Positions 51,980-60,659 are shown, counted from the first letter of the stretch. The stretch is DNA of 64,000 nt from Alcanivorax hongdengensis A-11-3 (GCF_000300995.1 NZ_AMRJ01000020.1:1-64000), one strand, 5' to 3'. Translations and numbers: made by a program. The notes: generated by a model not told the origin, from the letters alone.

Positions 51980-52641
51980 GATGCCTCCAGCACGTAACCC
52001 AGCCCGCGCCGGGTGGCAATCAGGCCGTCACCGCCAAGCGGTCGCAGTTTGGCGCGCAGGGTCTTGATGTGGGTATCCACGCTGCGCTCGAAACTGTCCT
52101 CATCACTGTCACAGATATCCAGCAGTCGGGCGCGACTGAAGACCTGCCCGGGACGATCCAGCAGCGCCGACAGAATACGGTACTCGGAGCGAGTGAGTTT
52201 CAGCGGCTGACCACGAAAACAAATTCGGGCGCCGGCCTCGTCATGCTGCCAGTCGGCTTGCCGTGGACCGGGCGACGACGGTTGCAGGCGTTTGAGAATA
52301 GCGCGAATACGTGCCACCACCTCGCGAGGGCTGAACGGCTTGGTGACATAATCATCACCACCCAGCTCCAGGCCCAGAATGCGGTCCACCTCGTCCTGCC
52401 GGGCGGTGAGAAAAAGCACCGGCACCTCACTGTCGCGGCGCAACCGTTTGAGTACCTCGAAGCCGTTGATATCCGGCAGCCCCACATCCAGTACCATCAG
52501 GTCAAAAGCGCCCTCGACCATGGCATCCAGGGCCTGCTGGCCCAGAGCCACATGGCGTACGGCAAAATGTTCGCGCTGCAAAGCGAACATCAATGGCTCG
52601 GCGATGCGCGGTTCATCATCAACAATTAAAACAGTCTGCAC
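51976..52641 (-). CDS. creB: CreB response regulator
   Basis: A 221-residue OmpR-type regulator. Receiver motifs are VDDEP, D52 in MVLDVGLPD and K in VTKPFSPRE. The winged helix has RSVDTHIKTLRAKLRP and RRGLGYVLE. The start is taken as GTG at 52641, with AGGA 9 nt upstream; no in-frame ATG lies near a ribosome site. It is the first gene of creBCD. Confidence 0.9.
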   Translation of the reverse strand: MQTVLIVDDEPRIAEPLMFALQREHFAVRHVALGQQALDAMVEGAFDLMVLDVGLPDINGFEVLKRLRRDSEVPVLFLTARQDEVDRILGLELGGDDYVTKPFSPREVVARIRAILKRLQPSSPGPRQADWQHDEAGARICFRGQPLKLTRSEYRILSALLDRPGQVFSRARLLDICDSDEDSFERSVDTHIKTLRAKLRPLGGDGLIATRRGLGYVLEAS

Positions 52642-52727
52642 TTGAAAAGGTCCTGGTCGGCAACCATGGCATGATAACCACAGCCGCTTACCCGGCCCAA
52701 GGAACACATAGACAGGGAGGCAACATC

Positions 52728-53090
52728 ATGCTCGAACGGATCGACAATCTGCCCGACGGCACCGTCGGCGTCAGCGCCCATGGCACCCTCACCGCCGACG
52801 ACTATCGCCAGGTGCTGGTGCCGGCCATCGAGGCCGCGCTGGCCAAACACGACAAGATCAATTTTCTCTACGAAATCGGCCCCACCTTCGAGTCATTCTC
52901 CGCCGGCGCCATGTTTCAGGATGCCCTGGTGGGCCTGCGCCACCCGCTCAGCTGGCACCGCATTGCCGTGGTCACCAGCCATGAGTGGATCGAGAGAATG
53001 ATGGACCAGGCCAGCGCCCTGATACCCGGCCAGGTGAAAGTGTTCGACTGGGCCGAACAAAAGGATGCGCTGAGCTGGCTGGCCGGCTAG
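52728..53090 (+). CDS. STAS/SpoIIAA-like protein
   Basis: A 120-residue protein of the SpoIIAA-like fold (GTVGVSAHGTLTADDYRQVLVPAIEAAL). It is common in proteobacteria as a stand-alone protein and may bind lipid or a signalling partner. GGGAGG precedes the ATG at 52728. It is divergent from creB. Confidence 0.85.
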   Translation: MLERIDNLPDGTVGVSAHGTLTADDYRQVLVPAIEAALAKHDKINFLYEIGPTFESFSAGAMFQDALVGLRHPLSWHRIAVVTSHEWIERMMDQASALIPGQVKVFDWAEQKDALSWLAG

Positions 53091-53093
53091 CGA

Positions 53094-53537
53094 TTAACCG
53101 GCCTTGCGCCGCTCCAGCATCAGCGCATCCAGCAAGTCACGGCCGGTGCTGTAGAGCTCGCGAATGTCGCGCAGGAAAAAGGTCTTGGAGACCTCAGTCT
53201 GCACTACCAGCACGCCATAGAGCAGCCCCTCGCTGAGCAGGGGAATGCCCAGGTAGCTTTTGTAGCGTTCCTCGCCAGAGCCGGGCACGTAGTGGTAGTC
53301 CTCGTGGTCCTGAATATCCCGCGCCACTACCGGTGCCTGGGTGCGTGCCACCTTGCCGGTGAGCCCCTGGCGGTAGCTGAGCAAGGCGCCCAGCGCTTCC
53401 TGATTGAGGCCGCTGGTGGCCACCATTTCCAGCTCTTCGTGGGCCGGCATGGCACGGTACAGGCTGCAAACCTGCACGCCGAGACGGTGGCGCACGGCAT
53501 CCACGCGGGCGTGCATGTAATCGGGGGTGATGGACAC
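53094..53537 (-). CDS. GAF-domain protein
   Basis: A 147-residue protein with one GAF domain (VQVCSLYRAMP, GLTGKVARTQAPVVARDIQ, YLGIPLLSEGLLYGVLVVQ). This class resembles the GAF module of PtsP or of phosphoenolpyruvate-linked regulators and may bind a small ligand. GTG at 53537 is the favoured start, with AGGAAGGA 6 nt before it; in-frame ATGs upstream have no such site. It is convergent with the STAS gene. Confidence 0.82.
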   Translation of the reverse strand: MSITPDYMHARVDAVRHRLGVQVCSLYRAMPAHEELEMVATSGLNQEALGALLSYRQGLTGKVARTQAPVVARDIQDHEDYHYVPGSGEERYKSYLGIPLLSEGLLYGVLVVQTEVSKTFFLRDIRELYSTGRDLLDALMLERRKAG

Positions 53538-53692
53538 GATCTTTCCTTCCTGTCTTCCGGCGAACATCGCCACCGGTATCACATTCAAGATTTATGCCGG
53601 TTTGCGGATTTGCCCGCCCGAGCCTGTCTCAACCTGGCCGCACTTATCCTTTACACTGTATCGCTGTTACCGCGCACCAGCAGGAGCCCAGG

Positions 53693-54310
53693 GTGGCCAA
53701 GAAAGCCAAGACCGAAGAAGAAATTGCCGCCTTCCGCGAGCGCGTCTGCGACGCCGCCACCCGCCTGTTCACCGAGCGCGGCCCGCAGAACGTGACCATG
53801 CGGCAGATCGCCGCCGAAGTGGGCGTCAGCGCCATGACGCCCTACCGCTACTTCCAGGACAAGGACGAGATCCTCGCCACCGTGCGGGCCGCCGCCTTCG
53901 ACCAGTTCTCCAACGCCCTGGAAAAGGCCATGGCCGAAGCCCCGGATGCCCGCGCCAAGGCCCGTGCCGTGGGCGATGCCTACGTGGCCTTTGCCCACGC
54001 CAACCCGGCGGCCTACCAGCTGATCTTCTCCTTCACCCAGCCCGACGAGGAGCGTTTCCCGGAGCTGGTGCGGGCCAACAGCCGCGCCCAGCAGACCATG
54101 GTCAGCTATGTGCAAGACATGATCGCCGCCGGCCTGCTACAGGGCGACGCCCAGCTGATCGGCTACATGTTCTGGGCCACCCTGCACGGCATCGTGGTGC
54201 TGGAACTGGCCAGCGGCCTGCGCGGCATGGACGGCAACACCCTGCGCGAGAAGATCATGCGCACCCTCTACGCCGGCATGCAGGCACACCCGCCCACCCT
54301 GGACGATTGA
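53693..54310 (+). CDS. TetR-family regulator
   Basis: A 205-residue repressor. The helix-turn-helix region contains VCDAATRLFTERGPQNVTMRQIAAEVGVS and YRYFQDKDEIL. GTG at 53693 is preferred (AGGAG precedes it). The C-terminal ligand domain suggests TetR_C type. It stands upstream of a nitronate monooxygenase on the same strand, with a palindrome in the intergenic region. Confidence 0.88.
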   Translation: MAKKAKTEEEIAAFRERVCDAATRLFTERGPQNVTMRQIAAEVGVSAMTPYRYFQDKDEILATVRAAAFDQFSNALEKAMAEAPDARAKARAVGDAYVAFAHANPAAYQLIFSFTQPDEERFPELVRANSRAQQTMVSYVQDMIAAGLLQGDAQLIGYMFWATLHGIVVLELASGLRGMDGNTLREKIMRTLYAGMQAHPPTLDD

Positions 54311-54342
54311 CTATTTCGCTCACCCGCTGATCATCGCCATAC

Positions 54343-54377
54343 TTGACGCAATAAAAATATACGTTGTAAATTTTACA
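54343..54377 (+). promoter_or_regulatory. Promoter with overlapping palindrome before nitronate monooxygenase
   Basis: TTGACG (54343-54348) and TAAATT (54367-54372), 18 nt apart, form a possible promoter. The perfect palindrome TGTAAA-T-TTTACA (54365-54377) overlaps the -10, as expected for a repressor site; the adjacent TetR gene is the natural candidate. Confidence 0.5.
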
Positions 54378-54419
54378 GGGTAAATTGATAGCCCGCCGGG
54401 CCCGCCACGAGGATCTGCC

Positions 54420-55385
54420 ATGTCTCTGCCTGCTGAACTGAACGCCAAACTGCGCCTGCCGGTGATGTGCTCACCGCTGTTTATCATCTCCAACCCGGAC
54501 CTGGTGATTGCCCAGTGCCAGGCCGGCGCCATCGGCTCCTTCCCGTCCCTGAACGCGCGCCCCCTGTCACAGCTGGACGAATGGCTGCACCGCATCACCG
54601 AAGAGCTGGCCGCCTGGGACAAGGCCCACCCGGACCTGCCGGCAGCGCCCTTCGCAGTCAACCAGATCGTGCACCGCTCCAACGACCGACTGGAAAAGGA
54701 CCTGGAGCTGTGCGCCAAGTACAAGGTGCCCATGGTGATCACGTCCCTGGGCGCCCGCGAGGACGTCAACCAGGCGGTGCACAACTGGGGTGGCCTGGTC
54801 ATGCATGATGTGATCAACGACCGCTTCGGCCGCAAGGCCATCGAGAAAGGCGCCGACGGCCTGATCGCCGTGGCCGCTGGCGCCGGGGGCCACGCCGGCA
54901 CCCAGTCGCCCTTCGCGTTGATCCAGGAGCTGCGCCAGTGGTTCGACGGCCCGCTGGCCCTGTCCGGCTCCATCGCCAACGGCAACGCCGTCCTTGCCGC
55001 CCAGGCCATGGGCGCGGACCTGGCCTACATCGGCTCGCTGTTCATCGCCACCGAAGAAGCCAACGCCGCGCAGGGCTACAAGCAGATGATCGTCGACAGC
55101 AACGCCTCGGATATCGTCTATTCCAACCTGTTCACCGGCGTGCACGGCAACTACTTGGCGCCATCCATCATCAATGCCGGCATGGACCCGGCCAACCTGC
55201 CGGAAAGCGACCCGTCAAAAATGGATTTCGGCTCCGGCGGCAACAGCGACAAGAAAGCCTGGAAAGATATCTGGGGCTGTGGCCAGGGCATCGGCGCAGT
55301 GGATCGCATCCAGACCGCCGGCGAGGCCGTGGCGCGCCTGGCCGAGGAATACCGCAAGGCCCGCCAGGCCCTGCTGGCGGCATAA
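54420..55385 (+). CDS. Nitronate monooxygenase family protein
   Basis: A 321-residue FMN-dependent TIM barrel. VAAGAGGHAG (about residues 152-161) and SGSIANGNAVLAAQAMGADLAYIGS form the FMN site. Members oxidise alkyl nitronates or act as enoyl reductase-like enzymes. The small SnoaL-like gene follows after 36 bp and may be co-transcribed. TetR control is inferred. Confidence 0.9.
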   Translation: MSLPAELNAKLRLPVMCSPLFIISNPDLVIAQCQAGAIGSFPSLNARPLSQLDEWLHRITEELAAWDKAHPDLPAAPFAVNQIVHRSNDRLEKDLELCAKYKVPMVITSLGAREDVNQAVHNWGGLVMHDVINDRFGRKAIEKGADGLIAVAAGAGGHAGTQSPFALIQELRQWFDGPLALSGSIANGNAVLAAQAMGADLAYIGSLFIATEEANAAQGYKQMIVDSNASDIVYSNLFTGVHGNYLAPSIINAGMDPANLPESDPSKMDFGSGGNSDKKAWKDIWGCGQGIGAVDRIQTAGEAVARLAEEYRKARQALLAA

Positions 55386-55421
55386 CAGGCTGCTGAAAAA
55401 CAGCCCGACAAGGAGAAAACC

Positions 55422-55811
55422 ATGTCACAGTTACCGATCCACCGCTGGCATCAGCTGATCGCCAGCGGCGACCCGGCCGGGCTGGATACCCTGCTGGCCG
55501 ACGACGCCGTGTTCCACTCGCCGGTGGTCCACACGCCCCAGGCCGGCAAGGCCCTGACCCGAGCCTACCTGAGCGCGGCCATGGCGGTGCTCAATAACGA
55601 CAGCTTCCGCTATGTGCGCGAACTCAATGACGGGCAGCACTCGGTGCTGGAATTTCAGCTGGAGCTGGACGGCATCAGCGTCAACGGCGTGGACATGATC
55701 CAGTGGGACGAGCACGGCAGGATCATCGACTTCAAGGTCATGCTGCGGCCCTACAAGGCCCTGGATGCGGTGCGCGAGCGCATGATGGCCATGCTGACCA
55801 AACAGGGCTAG
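55422..55811 (+). CDS. SnoaL-like/NTF2-fold protein
   Basis: A 129-residue single-domain protein of the NTF2 fold (LIASGDPAGLDTLLADDAVFHSP, GISVNGVDMIQWDEHGRIIDFKVMLRPYKAL). Such proteins are isomerase-, hydratase- or binding-type; the substrate is unknown. AAGGAGAAAA precedes the ATG. It is probably in an operon with the nitronate monooxygenase. Its stop overlaps the convergent channel gene by 4 bp. Confidence 0.82.
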   Translation: MSQLPIHRWHQLIASGDPAGLDTLLADDAVFHSPVVHTPQAGKALTRAYLSAAMAVLNNDSFRYVRELNDGQHSVLEFQLELDGISVNGVDMIQWDEHGRIIDFKVMLRPYKALDAVRERMMAMLTKQG

Positions 55812-56128
55812 GCCGCGAAATAGGACTGGAACGCCTGGGTGGCGGCGGCCACGGTCACCGCCACAAAGATCCCCGAGAACATGATCCCCACCACCGCCGT
55901 GGCCACCGCCAGCGCCTGGGTGCTACGGCGGCTCGGCCGGCGATCACCGTAGCCCACGGTCAGCGCGGTGATGAACGCCCAGTAGAGCCCTTCATGGCGC
56001 GGCCAGCCTTCCAGCCTGGCCACCATCAGCCCCAGCAAGGTAATCACCAGCACGAAGAACCCCAGCAACGGGTAGGACAACAGCATCGCCTTGCCGAAGT
56101 ACTGCAGAAAGGTAACGGTAAATTCCAT
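55808..56128 (-). CDS. Small two-helix potassium channel
   Basis: A 106-residue protein with two helices flanking a pore loop whose selectivity filter TVGYGD is intact (near residue 58). It resembles KcsA-like two-helix channels without a cytoplasmic domain. The Met at 56128 gives a typical N-terminus; the ribosome site is weak. A tetramer is expected. Gating partner unknown. Confidence 0.88.
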   Translation of the reverse strand: MEFTVTFLQYFGKAMLLSYPLLGFFVLVITLLGLMVARLEGWPRHEGLYWAFITALTVGYGDRRPSRRSTQALAVATAVVGIMFSGIFVAVTVAAATQAFQSYFAA

Positions 56129-56228
56129 AGCGGCTCGCAAGCAGGCGACGGGTGAAGTCCTCATTATCCATAGCCATCATGGTGACGACCATGACAACCC
56201 GGTGGTTGATGAAAACACCCGCCGGCGG

Positions 56229-56963
56229 TTATCCCCGCGCCCTGCCTCCCTTGCCTGACCAACGCCGATGGGTCGCCTCGCCCACCGCACGCAGGCGCAG
56301 CAGCAGCGCCTCGCGGTCGTCATAGCCAAGGCCCGCCGTAGGCAACGGGTCGGTGTAGTGAATGACAATGCGCCCGGGACGGATTTTCCACTGGCCCGGC
56401 GCCAGGCAGGCCCGGCTGCCGGCGATATACACCGGGTGGATCGGCGCCTGGGCCTGGATGGCCAGCACCACCGGCCCTTTCTTGTAGGGGCTGAGGCCAC
56501 CGTCATCACTGCGCCGCCCCTCCGCGGACAGATACACCAGCCCGCCGGCGCGGGCATAAGCTGCCGCCCGCCCCAGTTGTCGTTTGGCCTGGGCCGGGTT
56601 CTGGCGAATGATTACCCAGCCCAGGCACACCGACACCCAGCCAACAAAGGGAATCAGCGCGTACTCGATATTCCACACGCCCTTGACCGGCAGATCCCAG
56701 CTGGCAAAGCCAACGGTAGGATCGATCAGACTTTGCTGGGTGAGGCCGACGATGATGCCACCCTGGCGCAGGGCCTCAGCGTTGCCGTCATAACGCACGT
56801 CCACCTGAATACCGAACAGGGCCAGCACCAGGCGGTTCCAGCTGCGCACCAGGCGCCAGGCCTGCCGCTGGCTGAACGGCCCCACCAGCAGCGCCATCCC
56901 CAGCAGGGGAACCATGGCGCCGATGGCAAGGGCATAACGGACGAGCTGTTTCAGGGTATCCAC
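56229..56963 (-). CDS. 1-acyl-sn-glycerol-3-phosphate acyltransferase-like protein lacking the catalytic His
   Basis: A 244-residue LPLAT-family membrane protein. Motif I, normally NHxSxxD, reads TQQSLID here: Gln76 replaces the catalytic His, while Asp81 is kept. Motif III EGRRS (residues 148-152) is intact, as is IIRQNPAQ. The substitution is a CAG codon at 56736-56738, so it is not a frameshift effect. Acyl transfer may be lost or use another mechanism. It starts 41 bp from the end of the betT frame. Confidence 0.85.
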   Translation of the reverse strand: MDTLKQLVRYALAIGAMVPLLGMALLVGPFSQRQAWRLVRSWNRLVLALFGIQVDVRYDGNAEALRQGGIIVGLTQQSLIDPTVGFASWDLPVKGVWNIEYALIPFVGWVSVCLGWVIIRQNPAQAKRQLGRAAAYARAGGLVYLSAEGRRSDDGGLSPYKKGPVVLAIQAQAPIHPVYIAGSRACLAPGQWKIRPGRIVIHYTDPLPTAGLGYDDREALLLRLRAVGEATHRRWSGKGGRARG

Positions 56964-57004
56964 GTGTTTTTATTGTTCCCAGTCCGGCCGGGGCCCGTGG
57001 TTGA

Positions 57005-59062
57005 TCAGGCCCCGGCTTTGCCATCCGGGTGATCGGGCGGCTCGGGCACGTTGAGCAGGTCATCATGCTCGGCCATATCCCAGGGCAGCTTGCCCGGCGC
57101 GTTATCCAGGAAGTGCAAGTAGTTTTCAAACTGGTCGAGAATATCGCGGATAATATCCTCGGTGTGATAGCCAAACACATCGTAGGAACGCCCGCCCCGG
57201 CGCAGAAACACTTCCGCCCGGCAATAATCGTTGCCATCACCCACGGACGGCCCGGCACTGGCGTAACGGGGAATCGGCGAAGTCACCAGACGAATGTCAT
57301 AGATAAAGCCCACATGGCCCTCACGGTTGACCACCAGCTCCGCCCGAATCAGCTGCTCATCAAACGCCACCGACGCCTCCCAACCGGCAGCGCGCAATTC
57401 CAGCACCACCTTCTCCATGCTCGCCATGGCCGTGGTGCGGATGAAGGTTTCCACCTCCTGACGTTCCGGAAAGCGAATCATGGCCGTCAGCCGATGACGC
57501 CACTGGGCGCCGGTCATATGCCGGCTGGTGGCCATGTGTGCCTGCAGGCTGGTCTCGCGGTGGCTTTCGATAATCAACGCCCGCCACATGCCTAGCGCAG
57601 CAAAAATGATGACCACCGCAAACGGCAGCGCGCTGGCAATGGTCATGGTCTGCAGGGCACTCAGGCCGCCGGCCAGTAGCAGTACCGAGGCCACCAAACC
57701 TTCCAACGTGGCCCAGAACACCCGCTGCCACACCGGGGTTTCAATAACCCCCCCGGAAGCCAGCGAATCCACCACCAGCGAGCCGGAATCCGAAGACGTC
57801 ACAAAGAAGGTCACGATCAGCAGCACCGCCAAGAAGGAAATCACCGACGACCAGGGCAACAGATCGAACAGCTGAAACAGGGCCACCGCCTTGTCCGCCT
57901 GCACCTCTTCCACCAGCACGCTCACCCCCTGATTCATGATCAGGTTGAGCGCCGTGTCACCAAATACCGCGAACCAGAAAAACGTGAACAGGCTGGGCAC
58001 CAGCATCACCCCCACCACGAACTGGCGAATGGTGCGGCCCCGGCTGATCTTGGCGATAAACAGGCCCACAAAAGGTGCCCAGGCAATAGTCCAGCTGAAG
58101 ATGAAAAGCGTCCAGTTACCGATCCAGTCACTGTGACTATAGGCCTGCAAATTGAACGTGCGCTCGACGATGCCGCTCAGGTAACTGCCGGTGTTCTGCA
58201 CAAAACTTTCCAGAATGTGAATGGTCGGCCCCACCACAAACACGAACATCATCAGCGCCACCGCCAGAATCATGTTGAGCATGGACAGGCGCTTCACCCC
58301 CTTATCCATGCCGGCCACCACCGAGAAGGTGGCCGCCACCGTGACAATGGCAATCGCCGATATCTGCACGGTACTGCTCATGGGCAGCCCCCACAGATAA
58401 TGCAGCCCGGCGTTGATCTGCGTGGCCGAAAGGCCCAGCGTGGTGGCGATACCAAACAGGGTGCCAAGAATGGAAAACACATCAATGGCGTGGCCAATGG
58501 GCCCGTGGATCTTCTCGCCGATCAAGGGATAAAACGCCGAACGCATGGACAACGGCAGGCCATGACGGAAGGCAAAGTAGGCCATCACCAGCCCCACCAG
58601 CCCGTAAATCGCCCAGATATGAAAGCCCCAGTGGAAGAACGCGATCTGCATGGCCTGCTTGGCGGCACCCACGGTCTCCGGCGCGCCCACCGGTGGCTCG
58701 GCATAATGCAGCACCGGCTCGGCCACACCAAAGAACAGCAACGCAATGCCGTAACCGGCGGAGAACAGCATGGCAAACCACTCCACAAAGGAGTACTCCG
58801 GGTCACCATGGTCCGGCCCCAGCTTGATATTGCCCCAGCTTGTCAGGCTGATACCGATGATAAAGATCAGGAACAGCGCCACCACCAGCATGTAGAACCA
58901 GCCGAAGGTATCGGTAATCCAGCGTTGTACCTCACTGAAAAACTGCCCGGCCAGGGTGGGGTCACTGATGGTGCCAATGATAAGAAGGAGAGAAACCAAC
59001 ACCGCCGGCACGAACACCGGCACCAGAATGGTCGACTTGCGAAGCGCCTTGCTATCCGCCAT
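57005..59062 (-). CDS. betT: BCCT-family choline/glycine betaine transporter
   Basis: A 685-residue transporter with 12 helices and a long cytoplasmic C-terminus (about residues 510-685) that senses osmotic change in this family. Conserved motifs are GNIKLGPDHGDPEYSFVEWF, MLFSAGYG and the aromatic cage region (WGFHIWAIYGLVGL). The BetT class imports choline or betaine with protons or sodium. No choline oxidase gene adjoins it. A hairpin cgttat-gcccaa-ataacg lies 20 bp upstream. Confidence 0.9.
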   Translation of the reverse strand: MADSKALRKSTILVPVFVPAVLVSLLLIIGTISDPTLAGQFFSEVQRWITDTFGWFYMLVVALFLIFIIGISLTSWGNIKLGPDHGDPEYSFVEWFAMLFSAGYGIALLFFGVAEPVLHYAEPPVGAPETVGAAKQAMQIAFFHWGFHIWAIYGLVGLVMAYFAFRHGLPLSMRSAFYPLIGEKIHGPIGHAIDVFSILGTLFGIATTLGLSATQINAGLHYLWGLPMSSTVQISAIAIVTVAATFSVVAGMDKGVKRLSMLNMILAVALMMFVFVVGPTIHILESFVQNTGSYLSGIVERTFNLQAYSHSDWIGNWTLFIFSWTIAWAPFVGLFIAKISRGRTIRQFVVGVMLVPSLFTFFWFAVFGDTALNLIMNQGVSVLVEEVQADKAVALFQLFDLLPWSSVISFLAVLLIVTFFVTSSDSGSLVVDSLASGGVIETPVWQRVFWATLEGLVASVLLLAGGLSALQTMTIASALPFAVVIIFAALGMWRALIIESHRETSLQAHMATSRHMTGAQWRHRLTAMIRFPERQEVETFIRTTAMASMEKVVLELRAAGWEASVAFDEQLIRAELVVNREGHVGFIYDIRLVTSPIPRYASAGPSVGDGNDYCRAEVFLRRGGRSYDVFGYHTEDIIRDILDQFENYLHFLDNAPGKLPWDMAEHDDLLNVPEPPDHPDGKAGA

Positions 59063-59159
59063 GGAACTGTCCCTGTTTCCGTTTTCGTTATGCCCAAATA
59101 ACGATATTTACCCTACAGGGAGGGGCGCAGGCTGTCACATGGCAAGGGTCATAATACCG

Positions 59160-59402
59160 TCATGGCGACACGCTCGAGTCGCGGTCGAAATGCTCACTGA
59201 GCCAGCTGGCATCACGACCCAGCTGACGAAGATGACGCACCGCCCCCAGCATAGTCACATCAAGCTCACTGACCCGATCCGGGGTGACATAAACCAGCGA
59301 ACCGGACCAGGGGTCCGGCGCCCCGGGCATATAGATAACCACCCGCGTCGCCAGCCGCTCCACCTCGAAGCAGACCTGGGCATAATCATCAAACGCCACC
59401 AT
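59160..59402 (-). CDS. Hypothetical protein at the chromosomal end of the cassette array
   Basis: About 80 residues (VAFDDYAQVCFEVERLATRVV, LRQLGRDASWLSEHF). An in-frame ATG at 59465 overlaps the last attC remnant, so the N-terminus is uncertain and the gene may have been cut by the array. Its composition is GC-rich like the chromosome. It ends inside sequence sharing acgctcgagtcgcg with the REP-like element at 9338. Function unknown. Confidence 0.4.
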   Translation of the reverse strand: MVAFDDYAQVCFEVERLATRVVIYMPGAPDPWSGSLVYVTPDRVSELDVTMLGAVRHLRQLGRDASWLSEHFDRDSSVSP

Positions 59403-59466
59403 CACCGGCTTCAGCGAAGACGCGCCGGAACCGCCACTCGGTTCCAACGTCGAGCTGCAGCGCATT

Positions 59467-59473
59467 GTTATGC
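59467..59473 (-). other. Remnant of the fifth attC (R'' box only)
   Basis: On the minus strand GCATAAC overlaps the TAA stop of the zinc-ribbon cassette, as in intact cassettes. The complementary half and a GTTRRRY core are missing downstream, so the array seems truncated here. Confidence 0.5.
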
Positions 59474-59719
59474 ATCGTTACCACCGACACGATGAATGTA
59501 GAGCTTTTCTGTCGCGGGCCGAATATCGAGAAAATATTGCTCTCCGCAGCGCTTGCATGTAGTTGGGTGACTCTCGTCGCTTCCCTTGCGATTCTCAAGT
59601 GCGACGCCAAGAACCGGGTGGCCGCAGTCCGGACAACAGAATGCTATGTTATTGCCGTGAGCGTCGGCCTCGATCTCGACGCCTTCTCCGTCCATGACGA
59701 GAAAATCAGTGATCTTCAT
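59468..59719 (-). CDS. Cassette gene: zinc-ribbon protein
   Basis: An 83-residue protein with two CxxC pairs (CCPDCG and CKRCG), a likely zinc ribbon. The start at 59719 lies 37 bp from the attC core. The upstream frame to 59815 crosses the attC and is not used. The stop codon overlaps the next R'' box. Function unknown, as for most integron cassettes. Confidence 0.75.
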   Translation of the reverse strand: MKITDFLVMDGEGVEIEADAHGNNIAFCCPDCGHPVLGVALENRKGSDESHPTTCKRCGEQYFLDIRPATEKLYIHRVGGNDA

Positions 59720-59755
59720 TCTCGCGGCTCCAGCTGCGGGTTTTGATAACGCTTG

Positions 59756-59841
59756 AGCTAACCTGCATTTGAGGTGACGCCGGTTTTTTCGGCAGAAAAA
59801 ACCGGCGGTGGTCAAACGTCAGGTGCAGCGATTTGTTCGGC
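59756..59841 (-). other. attC site 4 (after the GST cassette)
   Basis: An 86-bp imperfect palindrome. The minus-strand ends are GCCGAAC and GTTAGCT, and the centre is the strong hairpin gccggttttttcggcagaaaaaaccggc (read in two halves, 59779-59806). Arms tgcac/ctgca-type pair outside it. Confidence 0.7.
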
Positions 59842-59859
59842 CGCGACACTCCCACACCC

Positions 59860-60621
59860 TCACCCATCAATCGCTGCACTTTGACCGCGATATTCTCGAT
59901 AGATACGCCGCACATATTCGCAGCCCTTATGGGCCTGCCAGCGCTTCAACCAAGCCTCCCAACCCGGTGGCAATGGCTTCGGAATATCAACGGGAAACTC
60001 CGGCGGGAAGCATGTTGGGAACAAGACAGTAGCTGCAGTAAGATCAGCAACACTAAATTGCCCACCGACCAAATACCCGGTCTGTTCCGCATTCTCTGCA
60101 ACAAAATCCAATGCTTCCTGAGTCAGTATTCGACCGGCCTCTGCACTATCTGGAGTAATTTTCATATCCAGCATCATAACTGCGCGTACAGCAGGAAAAG
60201 CACCGACATAAAGTTTCTGCTTCAACCCAGATAGCCCGGAAGCGATACGCCGTGCGCTGTACTCGGTATCAGGCAATATTTCATAAAACGTAGCACAACG
60301 AACAGCAGGGCCGATCTTTTCATCGAACCATTTCTGGGTTTTCAATGCTTGCTCTCGGAGAGCCGGATCTTGAGGATACAACGGCGGGTCAGGCCATGTT
60401 TGCTCAATATACGAAAGTATCGCCGCTGAATTTTTCAACACCTTGCCGTCATGGCGCAGTATTGGCATTGCCTTTTGGCCGAAACGTGGCATGAGCTGCG
60501 CGGCATGCGGCCCCGGCAAAAGTGAGTGCCGAATGTGTGGCACGCGTTTGTAGTCCAATGCCCATCGCACCTTCTCCTGATACATGGAAAAGTGCATTTG
60601 CCAAAGTTCTGGTTGATTCAT
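59860..60621 (-). CDS. Cassette gene: glutathione S-transferase family protein
   Basis: A 253-residue GST-fold protein. The thioredoxin-like domain (about residues 1-82) has LWQMHFSMYQEKVRWALD and KAMPILRHDGKVLKNSAAIL, the usual cis-Pro and Ser of the glutathione site. A helical C-terminal domain follows with FSVADLTAATVLFPTCF. It appears intact. GST cassettes may add detoxification capacity. Confidence 0.85.
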   Translation of the reverse strand: MNQPELWQMHFSMYQEKVRWALDYKRVPHIRHSLLPGPHAAQLMPRFGQKAMPILRHDGKVLKNSAAILSYIEQTWPDPPLYPQDPALREQALKTQKWFDEKIGPAVRCATFYEILPDTEYSARRIASGLSGLKQKLYVGAFPAVRAVMMLDMKITPDSAEAGRILTQEALDFVAENAEQTGYLVGGQFSVADLTAATVLFPTCFPPEFPVDIPKPLPPGWEAWLKRWQAHKGCEYVRRIYREYRGQSAAIDG

Positions 60622-60639
60622 ACTGTTCCTTCCCGAGCG

Positions 60640-60659
60640 GCCTAACGTCTGCGTTATGC
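60640..60659 (-). other. attC site 3, minimal 20-bp form
   Basis: On the minus strand GCATAAC-GCAGAC-GTTAGGC: both R-box cores are present and pair, but the central region is absent. It sits between the methyltransferase stop and the GST start, exactly where an attC is expected. Confidence 0.6.
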
